Shown here piece after piece: positions 22,401 through 37,400 of a DNA stretch of 64,000 nt. A model generated the notes under the pieces. That model saw only the letters and a list, made by a program, of their open reading frames with translations. It did not search any database and had not been told where the DNA came from. Numbering within the stretch: the stretch's first letter is position 1; each line of letters opens with the position of its first letter. The DNA comes from Branchiostoma floridae (Eukaryota > Chordata > Leptocardii > Amphioxiformes > Branchiostomatidae). A program made the translations under genes and the position numbers. The stretch covers positions 15,260,070 to 15,324,069 of the forward strand of contig NC_049994.1 of the NCBI RefSeq assembly GCF_000003815.2, given 5' to 3'.

Positions 22401-25400
22401 CAACCTCAAACACCACAAGTTCCAAGATCATGCTATACAAGACATATGGAAAAGAATCATGACATGGAATGTCCTCTCTATAAAGTGTTCTCAGTGCACT
22501 ATTTTAACTTCTTTGAAAAGGTAGCGAGACATTCAAGTTTTAATCAAGAAATTGCAAAAGATCAATATACGCAATCAAACATTTTCATTCACAGTGAGGG
22601 TAGAAAAAACATTGAAAATCAGGCAGTATTTGTATTTTTGAAATCCTCTTCATGCTTACAATTAACATGTCATGAGATAATACAACATGATAAACCTATG
22701 AAATGCTGAAAAGGGAACAAACATTATAAAAATCTAACCAAAATCCATGCTTTGGCACAATAGATGGAAATGTCAAAAATCAATCTTTTTGACATCACAA
22801 CATCATGCTACACATCATGTATACACAGCAACAGTTTCAACCCTAATTCACACAACGGCTGAGTCTCCAAGTCTACCTCGCTGGAGATCTTTGTTGCGTT
22901 TCTGATTCTGGCCATGTCCGGTGTGTCCAGGACGGCATTGTACATGTTTATCTTCCTCCCCTTCCTGTACTCATTCTGTGGAGGAAAATGGCGGATTGCC
23001 ATGGCAACAAGTCAGTACAAGAAGAATAGATATGGAATATATACTTTACTTGAAACCCTGGGTGATTTCATGGATGAAAATGACTGAGAAAATGAAGAAT
23101 GGTTTTCCAGGATTTGAGTATGACCCACAAAATGAGATGAAAAACACTGTATCACTTCTACACAATATCATATGGAAATTGACTATCGACTTCAGGCTAA
23201 GTGATACAATAAAACCGGAATAAAGGACAACCATTGGCACAACAGAAGACCAAATCTTTTCTACCATGTCTGTACTTTCATGATGAGAAATCTAGAATCT
23301 AGAACAGTTGCTTTAGATCAACAAAGATGTCCCTGCAACAGTACACAACAAAGGAGACAACTTGACACTCAGGACATGAGACCAACAGACTTACAAAACC
23401 ATATGTCCACATGACAAGCCACAACACTTTCTTGTTGTATGAGCCAATATATATATACAATCCATCAAAACTAATGCAGACTGAAATTTTGCAAGATGTC
23501 AGTAACGCAATTAACAACAGTATTCTGACATTTCCACATCAGTACAGGAATACACCAAATGCCTTGTAACTTTGACACACTGTACAGACTTTTGTCATCT
23601 TTTTTCAAATGATTAGTAAGTCTTGATTCCACAGGACACTACTGGTCTGTAATCTAAACAATTGCCATGTATCTACAACAAAAGAAAGACATAAACAGCT
23701 AACTGAAGGCAACACAAAAACAACTTCACAACAATTGACGTTTCAGCACCATGAACAGCGACACCCACACCACAAGTCTTTACCTCACTACTTAGTTTGG
23801 AAGCTCTTTTGATCCTTTCGTAATCCATAGAGTCCATGATGCCATTGGTACCAGTAAAAGTACCCCTGCCCTTGCTGAAGTCCTTTCTGTACAGGGTCTG
23901 GTCGTGTCAAAATATAGAGACGGTTATTTTCAAAAGCAACTTTCACAACTAGTTGAGCATTGGACCTTCCACTGTCTCCCAAGAGTCAGCAGCTTTACAG
24001 ACCCAATAAACAGGCAGAACTAACAATAGTAAGAATCTCAAGACAAATAACCAGCCATGATTTGCTTTGAGAATACAACACAAGAAATTCAAAACAATAA
24101 CCTAGCAAACGCAATGAAAAAAGGCCCAATACAATAAATTTGACCTTTCTCCTTTTTTTTGAAGACACTAGGCTATACCATTTTCGTCACGGCATTCCAG
24201 TTCAGCATTCCGGTTCAGTCGAACATTTTCTTAATTTATCAAGCTACCATGAAATTGAAGCTCTTAATATGCTAGGCATAAATTACATGTCTTAACATAA
24301 AAGGAATGTATGGGGAGCTCTGTAAGCAAAGGGGGTAGATTAGACTTACAGTTTCATAACAATTAATAAAAACAATATATCCTTGCTAGTTTATGAACTA
24401 GGGTGTTTTAAGGTGTAAATGTTTACTTACTTGCAGCAAATTATGTTTCAGGGAGTAAAGAGCACTTTAAAGAGTAAAAAAAAAGCATCATAAGATTGCA
24501 AATTTTCTTGGCATTGTAGGGGCAGCCGGCCTACATGGCACAGGGTGGTTGTTGATAACTTGCAGCCAATTAATTATCTTTGATGGGGAACACATAAAGC
24601 ATCTTAACGGAGTAACTACTGCATCTTAAAAGTTTTCTTTCTTTGCACAGGCTCATGAAGGGGTAGCCAATAGATAAAGGGCAGGGTGGGGCGTTCGTTG
24701 GAGATACCTTACAGCCAATTACCTTTCAGGGGAGGAAAAAAAAGCATCTTAGATGGGGTAAGGTCATAGAAGAAAGCATCTTAGAATTTAAAAACGTTTC
24801 TTTCTTAGCATTTTGGTTTAAGGAAGGGGCAGCCTGCGTCATAGGGGAGGGGGGCGTAGTTGATAACAGCCAATTATATTTCAGGGGAGTAAAAAAGCAT
24901 CTTACAGGGGGAAAGAAAAAAGCATCTTTGTAACTTTTCTTTCTTGGCATTTTGGTTTAATAATGGGGCAGCGTGAGAGGGGAGGGGGTGTTGTTGATAA
25001 CTATCAGCCAACTATCTTTGAGGGCAGTCAAAGAAGAACAAAAAGCATTATATAAAACTGCGACAAGTTTTCTTTCTGGCACGGGAAGGTCAGCGAGTTC
25101 AATAGGCACGGGGTGGGGGAGGGGGGCAGTGTTGATACCTCGCTCTGTATTTTGGTGTTCCGTCTGATCCTCTCGGCATCAATGTCATCAGTGACCACGT
25201 GTAACTTTCCGACCTTCAACTCTTCATCGCGATACTGGAGCTGATGTTTCCATGGAAATGGGGCATTTTATGGACCGTGATGAAGTTGTAAAATTACTAG
25301 CATTCAATATCCAATAAGAGAAAAGCTTTCAGCATGAAATAATCTATTTTTACCATGTTGCCAGCAAAGCTTCTCTGGACTAAGCAGATGAACATACTTT

Positions 25401-28400
25401 GATAGAGCAGGGCTTATTGATTGGAGCAAGGGCTATTATAAGGGTAAATACAATTTCAAGCAAATTGCTTTTATCTAAAATTTCCTTCATTCCTTTCTTC
25501 AAAAACAGTCTTAACTCTGCTGAACTTTTATGAAAGCTAAACTTTGCTAGGACATTTACAGTACCCAACAAGTCATGAAGACCCTGACTTTAAGGCACAT
25601 TCATGTTCAGGGAAGCACTTTATTTAAAAGTTATGGCAAAAAGCTTAGGGTACTAAACGTTGGCACTGGGGATAGTAGGGTGGGGTTTTCTTGTACCTCG
25701 CTCTGTATTTTGGTGTTCCGTTTGACGCGCGCGGTGTCCAGATCGTCTGTAACTGCTGTCAATCTTCCTGCCTTTAACTCTCGGTCACGATACTGCACCT
25801 AGTCACGTAACCGGGGGAAACGGGAGGGTGGAGATGATCATATGTAATGGAATGATGGGAGGTCACAGTCAGCCATTTTTAGTGTGTCAAAAGTCAATTG
25901 AAAGGTCATTAACAAAAATCCGTGTGGTCCATAATTTTGTATGGTGCCACCTTTTTGAAGTTAATTTGACAAAAACTGTTTTGAAATTCAAAGCATTTTA
26001 GCATTGAAACAATCCTAAAAATCTAACTCTGTGACAGCTGTTTTGCTTGTTAAGAGAGAAAAACGATACAGAAGTATGGTTTGAAGACAGACTGTGATCT
26101 CAGAGAATGGAGAAAAAAGTGGAATAGTGTGGAGAAGACATGACTTTGAACTGTAGTCATCTGATAAAAGAACTAGAAATATTTCAAGTCTGCTGACCTC
26201 ATTTGTTTTTTCAAACAACAGAAATTGGTGGAAATTTTACATTTCCAAGCATTTTCAGATGACGAGTCATCAATTTAAAATGTTTCCCTACCAAAAAATT
26301 ACTGTTAATCCAGTTCAAAGTCATGCAAATCAAGAAAAAAAAGAAGATGGTACAGTGGATTATAGTCAGTGAAATATCAACACATAGCCAGAGCCATTCA
26401 GTTACTTGGATCTTGAATCTGATCTTTAAGAAAAGTTAAAAGTGTCTTTAAGATTATCTGAAAGAAAACCAAGCAATGAAACATGTCTGGCTTAGTGCTA
26501 AGATTGTTGATATTCCATTAGCTATAATGAAGATGAAGAATCAGAAATGCACATGAGAATGAAGCAGAGTCGCAATGGGGTGAACCGGGAGGGTGTGGCT
26601 CTAGGTTGCCATGGCAATGGGAAACTTTGCACTAGGCCAGCAACTTTACAAAAGATATGTCTATGGGGTATTCTTTTACCATACATGTATAGAGCTCTTT
26701 GAAGCAGCTTGGTACATGGGTTGTTTACAAAAAGGAGCTTCAATACTCATTTTAGAGCCATACAGTAGGCCATTATCAGAGTGCTTTTGGGCAGGAAACT
26801 TGCAAAAGGGTAGCAACTTTACTAAAGCTAACTATGGGGTATCTTTACCTTACATGTGTGCTCTTTTAAGCTGTTTACAGAAAGGAGCTTCTAGGTCGCC
26901 ATACAACAGGCCATTACCACTGTGCTTTACAGCTTTAGGGGAGAGGAGATGAATGATTTCCAACCATTATCAGCAGACCATTGCCTTATAAGGGAAGGGG
27001 GCGATTTTCCTGGGGGGGGGGGTCTGTATTTACCTCGCTGAGCATCTTGGTCACCCCCTTGATTCTGTTCATTTCCGGATCGTCCAGGACGTTGGTGTAG
27101 CGGGCTCCAGTCTTCCTGGTCTTCTTGTCCCTGTATTGCAGCTGGGGGGGGGGGGGGGGGGGATTCCACAGGTTTTATGGACATGTCCTTGGTGAAGAGG
27201 TGTCATGCTCATCCGCAGACCAAGAAAGTAGTATCCAGACTTTCTCTGCCATAACAGTTTTGATGGACATGCTCTTGATGGAGAGACATCATGCTTATTC
27301 ACTGACCAAGATGATATAGCGTTTTTCTCACATCCTTTACCTTAGACGACCATTATCAAGAACTTGCCTCCCGAGCATCTTTTTAACCAGAGGGTTTTCA
27401 GAACTGGTTCAACACACATGCTCTTGAGGATGCCACTAGGACGTCATCATAACCACTAAACCAGCATCTCAACACAGCAGTTTGCTGTGATATGCTGATG
27501 GGTACATCATGCTTATCAACAGGCCGGAACAACATCATCCAATCTTCCTCTGCCACACGAATCTACCACAGGCAGTCAAGAATCTGCTCCTTCAGAATAT
27601 TTGTCTCAGGCATTCTTGGTACCATCTAGCAGGCAATGTATTGAGTAAACTACTTAGTATAGACTTTGAGCATTCCTGTAATACTGATCATCAACAATTT
27701 TTTTCTGTGATGCAATAGGATGCTTAAACAGCCTTGTAAGGTCAAAGACCATGTACATTGTACCCTATAACCTCTTTCTCTAGTTCATGTTATGAGATGC
27801 AGATATGACATGGAGGACCAGACATGCTCAAGACATGTTCCATTGTCATCATTACATCTAAAGATTGTATATTTTCAAGAATTCATCATATACCGGTACC
27901 CCTAGCAGTCATGCCTAAAGGTTCATCTATAGCAATGCACTTTAAACTTAATTTATAAGTCTTTATATATAGGTATAGGTAGACTCCACAGTAATTGTCA
28001 TGCTTAATTGCCATAGATTGGAGTCACATTCAACCGAGCTGTACCTGTATATACTTCATTCAGAAACAAGTTAACATGCTATTTCTCCATCTTTTTCAGG
28101 TTTGTAGATTGAACTACGTATGTACCTCACTCTGGAACTTGCCAACGTTCTTCATACGGTTCAGTTCTGGATCGTCCAGAACCGTGGTGTACCGATTCTT
28201 TTCATCAAACTTTCTCACTGCTACCTGAGCCTACGTGTTGTGAGGAAAGGTGCAGATGAGAGAAAGAAAGAAAGAAAGAAATGAAACAAAATGACAGCAA
28301 GACTCAATAAGAAGGAGAAACAGAAAAGCAAGGTAGTTATAGGACAAACAATACAGAAAAGAAATACACAGCTCCTTTAATATATTTGGTTACAAAGTTC

Positions 28401-31400
28401 ACGTCCTCTTCCAAAATGTTTCATATATTGTTTTTGTTTCTCATGTTGTTCAACCTTGCAAGGCAGGGATAACCAACAATTTGTTTATTTGTTTGTGTTT
28501 ACCTCTGATGCATAGGCATTTGCCTCCTTCAGTCTCTTCATCTCTGGATCCTGCTGGATGGTTGTGTACTTGCCACGCCCCTTGCTGGCATCGTCCTTGT
28601 CCTTAATCTCTCCATAGAGAACCTTAGGAATATCCCAACCAGCCATTGTTTGTTTATGTTACAATTCACTAGACATTAGCTGCTGATTAGCCATTGATAC
28701 AAGATCAGGGAAAGCCCATCACATTGTCTGTGCTGACTGGATTCTGCCTCCAAAAGGCACTTAACCATTCTCACGCTATTCATACTAGTATTAAAGCATT
28801 CCAGATGTCAAGAATGACCACCAGACCACAAAGGTACAACCATAGCTACAAGCAGATTCAGTAAGCCCAACCTGTGTTGGTCGATCTTCGACATAAGAGA
28901 CTGTGCCATGCTATTCACAAATAGAATATGTTTATCAAAAAGCTGTACTGCTTTGAGGGGAGGACTACATGTAAGTATGTAGTATATTTAAGGCAAGCAT
29001 CACTTATTGAGGATTTTGACTGCCAATTCCCCAACATGAAACTTTCCCAATCACAAGCAGTTTTCTGAAAACATTATGCCTTCCGACATAATCCAAAGTC
29101 CAACACCTAGACTTGTATTTGATATCAAGTCACACAACATTCCTTGTGGCAGGCATGAATACCTGGCTTTGGAACTTTCCAACTTCCTGGAGGCGCTTGA
29201 GTTCGGGGTCGTCGATGGCGGCATGGTACTTCTGTCCATGTTGCTCCAGGCGAGTGTGGCCATAGTGGATCTATTGAGAAGTGAATTAGGCAGAGGAGAA
29301 AGATATAGACACCGAAAGGGACAGCCAGCAATACAGGTAGGAAAAATAAATGATCAGCCATTCAAAATTAAGAAGAAAGCGTTAAGACTAAAATAATATA
29401 AAAAGAAATGAAGGGAAAAGAAAATAGGCATGCATCTAACAAAGGTTAAAATAGTGCTACCAATAACAGTGTACACATAAGGGTGTTTTGGAAGGTAAGC
29501 TAGGGATAAGGTGCACTACATGTACATGTGTAAAGTTGCTTAAAGGTATACATGGCATGATTTTTCCAATTTTCTAATGTCAATTTTCCTTGAAGAGCAC
29601 AAATCTTGCCTTGTATACTTTTATTGTGAGCAAACTGAAAGAAAAGCATTACAGGCAGGCAGAAAGGTTTCAACATAAACAAAACAGAGAGAAGAGAGAT
29701 AGAAAGGAACAACAAAGAGCAACAGGTGTCCAGCAAGTGGTGTGTAAGAAGATGGGAAACAGTACACAGATAGATAGAAGGCATGAGATGCATCAGAGCA
29801 AAGAAAAAAACACCAGAGAGACATGGTGGAAGAGAAAGGTTTAGGTTCTGGGAGCAGTTGGAAGGATGGAAGAGGAGAAAGCTTCTTCGAAGGAAGAGAC
29901 AGTGGTCTACTGTAGCTTTGGTTTGGTTTGGTTAGCTAGGCGGATCCTACGACTACAAAGTAAGCTTCTTCTACGAAGGGAAGGGACCTCGTCTACTCTT
30001 GTAAGGCTTCCCTAACTGTTTAGTACTGTTAGTGGATAGTTTCGAGGTCCATGTACCTGACAGTAAGTGAGCGCCTCAGGGTCTGCCATAGTGCACACCG
30101 TCCACGTTGGCTGCCTATATCTTGTTGCCTCCACGACCTTATTATTGTTATTGTTCCCATTCAAAGCCGCTAGGTCCTCATCGAGGGTGCGCACTATCCC
30201 CCGCATCGATTGCTCGTGGAGTTCGATAAGACGGCGCACCATGTCCTGGGTCATGGGGGTGTCATCATCCTCCTCCTGACCCCCATCCCTGAGCGCCTCA
30301 GGGGGAGTGTCCGAGCGGCGACTCGTAACCGACACCCCTGGTTTCTCATCTTTCACCGCCCCTGCTGACTTCAAACCCACCTGCTCTATCGTCTGTTTCA
30401 CCTCTTCTACCTGCTCTTTAGTCTCTACGACATCCCCACCCTTATATATAACCTCCAGCTCCGCCTTTCCAGCAGAGTCGGCCCCTCTTAACTCCTCTCC
30501 GGACAGGCTAAAACCTACCTTCTTCTTCCCACGGTATTTAGGCGCCCCTTTACTACTGCTTGTACCCTCAGTATAGGATGGGATCTCTGGTTCACGATGC
30601 TTACCAGAGGCAACATCTTCGTAGAATTTGGCCATGCTTTCAATATCTAGGGACCACTGAGGTTCCTCAAACTGTGTGCTTTCTGATACCCTATCCCCGA
30701 AAGAGCTCTCAAAAACTTGCCTTTGGTATTCAGCCTGAGCGGTAACTTTGGACAGAGTCAGGGCCCGCTGTGTCTCTGGATCATAAAGGACTGTTGTGTA
30801 GCTACCTTTAGTTTCCTTAAACCTCTTTTCATAGTTAACAAAGCTGTCTAGACGCGAGATCTCGATAACGCGGCTGTTCTCGGAGTTGAACAGCAGGGTC
30901 CTGTAGTTGCTGGTTTCGATGATGAGCTCTTCTTCGAATGCAACTAAGTTGTCAACCCTGGTCAGGTCTATGAGACGTAGGACCACCTTGTTTGTGGCAC
31001 GTTTGACAATGGTCTCAAAGCTTTCCACGTAATCGTTGCGGAAATCCTTCTGTGATGAGATTGAAGACAAGTTCATGGCCTTCTTTGTGGCTGGGTCGTA
31101 CAAAACTGCAACATGAGGCCCAACCTGGTGCGTGAACGCTTCCTTGTACTTGTCAAGGTGCTGGATTTTGGATATTTCCATCACATGCCGTGTTTCTGGG
31201 TCATACAAGATGGCATTGTAGTTCGCCTTTGCGATGTCATAGTCCTCGTGGTATCGGGTGACACCGATAGCCTGGGACATTTCGATTACCCTTAGGATGG
31301 ACATGTCTATGCTGGCGGAGTACGCAGCCCGACCCTCCATTGTTTGAGGGTAGTCTTTGCGATACCTAACCGAGCTCTGAACCTGGGTCAGGTCAAGAGC

Positions 31401-34400
31401 CCGCTGCGTTTCTGGATCAAAGAGGATCGTCGAGTATTTCCCCCTGCCCTTCTGGTGCTCTTCCTGGTACTTTGAAAGGCTCAGGATCCTCGAGAGTTCG
31501 ACCACACGTTTGGTTTCTGGGTCATACATAACGGTGGTGTACTTGTCCTTATCCCTGAGGAACTCCTCCTGGTACTTTATCACACTCTGAACATTTGAGA
31601 TGTCGATGAGTCTCAACAGCTCTTTGTCACCGTATGTAGAGATGTGAGGCCTTCCTTCGAATGTAATCGGGAAGTCCTTCTTATACCCAATCTGTGACTC
31701 TGTCTTTGACAGCTCAATGCATCTCCTAGTCTCAGGATCGTAGATGATGGTTGCGTAGTGTCCTTTCTCTTTCTCGAAGTTCTTCTTATAGTTGACGTAG
31801 CTCTGTATTCTGGTCAGCTCAAGGACCCTCTGCGTCTCAGGATCATACATACAGGTGGTGTAGTCGCCCTTAGACAAGTCATACTCTTTCTGGTATTGTA
31901 TCAAACTCTGTAGTTTAGTGAGCTCGATGATGCGCAGCGTCTCCTTGTCGTCAGGAATGGGGATGTAGGCTGCCCTGCCTTCAAACTCTTGTGGGAAGTC
32001 CCTCCTGTATAAGAGAGTGCTCTGAACTCGGGAGGCTTCTTGTGCATGGCGGGAGTCGATGCTGTCAGTTGCCAGAGTGTACTGTCCCTTCTCTTGCTCA
32101 AACTGCTCGTGGTACTTGAACACACTCTGCATCTTTTGCATCTCAATCACCCGTTGCGTTTCAGGATCGTAGAGAACAGTTTGGTACTGACCAACATTCC
32201 TCTTGTACTCATCCTCGTATTTGACCAGACTCTGGACTGCTGACAGTTCAATGACTCTCTGTGTCTCTGGATCAAAGAGCACTGTTGTGTATTTGCCCTT
32301 GTCCTTCTTGAACTCCTCATGATACTGTGCCAAGCTCTGAAGCTTGCTCACGTCAACGAGACGGAGGATTTCCTTATCAGCCTCATCAGCGCCCTTTCCA
32401 CCGCGGCCTTCCATGCCAACAGGGAAATCCTTCTGGTACTGAATCTGACTCTGCAGTTTCGTAGACTCTACCGCTGTCTTGGTACGGGGGTCCCACAAGA
32501 CAGTTGTGTAATTTCCCTTATCACGATAGAACTGCTCCTGATAGTTTATCAGGCTCTGGACTCTGGAAATCTCAAGGAGTCTCTTGGTTTCCGGGTCGAA
32601 CAGGATAGTGGTGTAACCACCCCTTCCCTTCTCATACTCAGAGCGATACTCGGCCAGGCTGTGCAGTTTGGACATCTCAACAAGCCTGACCATTTCCTTG
32701 TCTGTTGTGGATGAAGTGTAGCCAGGCCTTTGTTGATACTCCAGCGGATAGTCTCTCCTGTACTCGAACGTGCTCTGGAGATGAGTGACATCGGTGGCTC
32801 TACGAGTCTCCACATCGTCCGTAATCTGCATGATGTTGCCCTTTCCTTTTTCGAAGTCCTCGTGGTACTTGAAGGCGCTCTGGATTTCAGACATCTCCAT
32901 AAGGCGTTGTGTCTCAGGATCAAACATAATGGTGGTGTACTGACCCTTCGATCTCCTGTAGTCCTCTTCATATTTGATCAGGCTCTGGATGGAGCTAACC
33001 TCCACAACCCTCTTAGTCTCTGGGTCGTAAAGGACAGTGGTATAGTTGCCCTTGCCTCTCTGGAACTCCTCTTGATACTTCGACAAGCTCTGGAGCTTGC
33101 TGATGTCCACAAGACGCAGGACCTCCTTGTCCTGGTCGTCTATCACACCAGCATCTCTTCCTTCCATGGCAACTGGGAAGTCCTTTTGGTATTCCAGCTG
33201 GCTCTGAGTTTTGGATAACTCTACCACCCGCTTGGTCTCAGGATCGTACAGAACGGTGGTGTAGTTGCCCTTCTGTTGTTGGAACTGTTCTTGGTATTTC
33301 ACCAGGCTCTGTACGTTTGAGAGCTCCATGGTTCTCCTTGTTTCTGGATCAAACAGAATCGTGGTGTAACCGCCTCTTTCCTTCTCGTATCTCTCGTGAT
33401 AGTTGATCAGGCTGTGAAGCTTGGTCATGTTCACCATCCTGACCACCTCTTTTTCGTCGGCAACAGGAGTGTACTGTGGCAGCTGTGCCCGAGCTTCCTT
33501 CCCGTACTCAACTGTACTCTGGAAGTGGGACACCTCCTCTGCCCGTTTTGTCTGAACATCATCTGGTATCTGTGAGTAGATGCTCTTGCCCCTCTCAAAG
33601 TCCTCCTGGTATTTGAAAGCGCTCTGGATTTCAGAAAGCTCCAAAAGACGCTTGGTCTCTGGATCGAACATGACAGTTGTGTACTGTCCCTTATTTTTTT
33701 TGTACTCATCTTCGTACTTGACCGCGCTCTGAATTGAGGACAGTTCAACCACCCTTTGAGTCTCGGGATCGTAAAGAATGGTGGTGTATTTTCCTTTGCC
33801 CTGCTCAAACTCTTCCTGGTACTTGAGGATGCTGTGGAGTTGAGACATGTCCACAAGACGGAGGATTTCTTTGTCAGCCTCTGCACCTGACTGTGCAGCC
33901 CTACCCTCCTTGAAGTCCTTCTGATACTCGACCTGGCTCTGAATCTTGCCAACTTCGATGGCACGTTTAGTCTCAGGATCGAAGAGAACAGTCGTGAAGC
34001 TGCCCTTTTCCTTCTGGAACTGTTCCTGGTATTTGATCAAGCTCTGGATTTTGGACAGCTCAATCAGACGTTTGGTTTCAGGATCGAACATCACAGTGGT
34101 GTAAGCACCCTTTTCATCTTCATACTCCTTGTTGTACCGGATGAGACTGTGGATTTTCTGAAGGTTCACAACTCTCAGCAGCTCTTTGTCATCAGGGATC
34201 GTTGTGTAGCCCGATCTACCTTCGTAACGAAGCGGGTAGTCTTTCGGGTACACCACTGAGCTTTGGACCTTAGTTATCCCTGTCTGCCTCCTTGTCTCAA
34301 CATCGTCAACAACCGATGTGTATTGGCCCTTTTCTTTTTCATACTGCTCATGGTAATGAACATCGCTCTGCTTGCTGGACAGGTCAATGAACCTCTGAGT

Positions 34401-37400
34401 TTCGGGATCATACAGCACAGTTGTGTATCCACCCTTTTCACTCTCAAACTCTTCCTTATATTTGAGGAGACTTTGCACCTTTGACAGTTCCAGAACACGC
34501 TTGGTCTCAGGATCGAATAGGACAGTGGTAAACTTGCCAATGTCATCCTTGTGCTGTTCTTGGTATTTGATCAAACTTTGCAGTTTTGTAACATCCACAA
34601 TTCTCAAAGTTTCCTTGTCGGCAGCCAACGACTGGTACTCTGGACGACCTTCGAACTTGGACGGGAAGTCTTTCTGATATTCGCTCATGCTCTGCCACTT
34701 AGAAACAGACCTAAGACGTTCAGATTCAGGATCATCTGTTACAGTTCTGTAACTACCCTTCATCTCATGATACGCCTTCTGGTATTCAACATTGCTCTGT
34801 ATCTTTCCAACCTCCTGAACACGTTCGGTCTCCGGATCGAACAATATGGTGGTGTATTTTCCCTTGTTCTTTTCGAATTCCTCCTGGTATTTGTTGATAC
34901 TCTGGATTGAGGAGAGTTCCACAACTCGCCTGGTTTCTGGATCATACAGGACAGTGGTGAAGTCTCCTTTGTCCTTTTCATACTCTTCGTGGTACTTCAC
35001 AACACTGTGCAGCTGCGACATTTCTATCACTCTCAACATCTCTTTGTCAGGGACCATTGTGTAGAAGGCCTTCAGTTTCTGATATTCTTTCTGATATTCT
35101 GTCTCGCTGGCAAACTTGCCAACATCCTTGAGTCTCTTGCTGTCAATGTCATCAGCAACAGAGTGGTACTTGCCCTTCTCTTTCTCATACTCGTCATGGT
35201 AAGATACTAAGCTCTGTATCTTTGACAGCTCTGTGAAACGCTGGGTCTCAGGATCATACAAGATGGTGGTAAACTGGTCCTTGTCCTTCTGATACTCCTT
35301 CTGATAGGCAATTGCGCTCTGGATACTGGACAGTTCAACCACCCTCTTGGTCTCGGGATCAAAGAGGATCGTCGTGTACTTGCCCTTGTCTTTCTCAAAC
35401 TCTTCCTGATACTTCAGCAAGCTGTGAAGCTGAGACATCTCCACCACTCTGACTGTCTCCTTGTCTGCAACAGGAGTGTACCCTGTCCTTCCTTCAAACT
35501 CTTGAGGGAAATCCTTTTGGTACTCCAGCTGGCTCTGATACTTCCCAACATCCTTCGCTCTCTTGGTCTGCACATCCTCTTCCACAGAGGTGTACTTTCC
35601 TCGTAGTCCACGGAACTCCTTCTGATATTCTACATCGCTCTGCCACTTTCCAACCTCCTTGTATCGCTTGCTTTCAGGATCGAACAACACTGTGATGTAA
35701 TTGCCCTTGTTTTTCTCAAACTCCTCGTGATATTGCACTGCACTTTGTAGCTTGGAAAGCTCAACCACACGTTTGGTTTCTGGATCAAATAGAATGGTGG
35801 TGTACTTTCCTTTCTCCTTATTGTACTCATCAGTGTAGTGCAGGAGGCTCTGAAGTTTGTTGACCTCGACGATTCGCATGTGCTCCTTGTCATCAGGAGC
35901 TGAGTGATAGATGCCTCTCTCTTCCAACCACTTCCTGACATACTCATACTGGCTCTGGTGGCGGGACACCTCCCTGATCCTCTCAGACACAGGATCGTCA
36001 GTGACCAGCTGGTACTGACCCTTGTCTCTTTCAAACTGTAGATGGTACTCATTTAAGCTCTGAAGCTTCGACATCTCCATCGTGCGGGAGGTCTCTGGAT
36101 CGAACATTACAGTCGTGTACTTGTCTTTGTTTGCTTGGTATTTCTTCTCATATTGGATGACGCTCTGAATGCTTGAAAGCTCCACGACACGCTTAGTCTC
36201 GGGATCGAACAGAACGGTTGTGAACCTGTCCTTGTCTTTCTCGAATTGCTCCCGATACTTGATGAGGTTGTGGAGCTGGGACATCTCGACCACGCGGATG
36301 GTTTCCTTGTCGGTTACGGGGGTGTATCCTGCCCTCTCTGTCATCTGTTGCGGGAAGTCCTTTTGGTATTCAAGCTGACTTTGCAGTTTGCCAGCCTCCG
36401 TTGCATGTTTGGTCGCAACTGTGTCTGCAGTGGCTGTGTACTTGCCACGGAGGTCTTTGAACTCTTTCTGATACTCCACATCACTGGCGAGTTTGCCCAC
36501 TTCCTTGTATCGCTGAGACTCGGGGTCAAACAAGACAGTGATGTAGTTGCCCTTGTTCTTCTCAAACTCTTGCTGATAGTAATTCATGCTCTGAAGCTTG
36601 GACAGCTCGACAACTCGCTTTGTTTCCGGATCGAACAGTACGGTGGTGAACTGGCCCTTCTCTTTCTCAAATGTCTCGTGATACTGCACAAGACTGTGCA
36701 GCTTGTTCATCTCCACAACACGCACTTGCTCTCGGTCATCAGCGACCATTGTGTATTGCCCCTTCTTTCTGCGATGTTCCCTTTCATACTCATACGGACT
36801 CTGGTACTTTGTTGTCTCCTTGACTCTCTGAGTATTGGGATCATCCGCCACGGCAGTATACTTTCTCCTCCTTTCCCATTCCATCGGGTGGTCAACAGGA
36901 TACTCCACCGAGCTCGCCAATTTACCAACTTCCTTGGCATGCGTTGCTCTCATCTCATCAGTCGTTGTGGTGTACAGTCCCTTCTTCTCGTGATAGTCTT
37001 TCTCGTATTCTACCCTGCTCTGCATTTTGGACATATCTGATGCATGCACAGTCTGAACATCATCTGCAACCATCTGGTAGCCTTCTCTTCCTGTCATCTG
37101 CTCTGGGAAGTCCTTCTTGTACTTCACCTGGCTGTACATGTGCTTCATCCCAAGCTGCCTCTCCATCTCCTTGTCATAATCCAGCCATGCCGTGTACCAG
37201 CCGAGACCCCGTTCCTCGAGGAACGTGCGCTGGTACTCATACTGGCTCTGCAACTTGGTCATCTCCTGCACTCTCCTCGTCTGTGGATCGTCTCCCACCA
37301 TGGTGTACTTATCCTTTGACGCCTCGTAGTCTTTCTCGTACTCGATCCTGCTCTGCATCTTCCCAACATCCTTCATCCTCATGCTCTCTGGGTCATCAGT

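Noticed and set aside
29590-29844. Lys/Arg-rich plus-strand frame and its antisense partner
   Set aside because: Low-complexity purine-rich intron next to the exon at 29163; no family resemblance.
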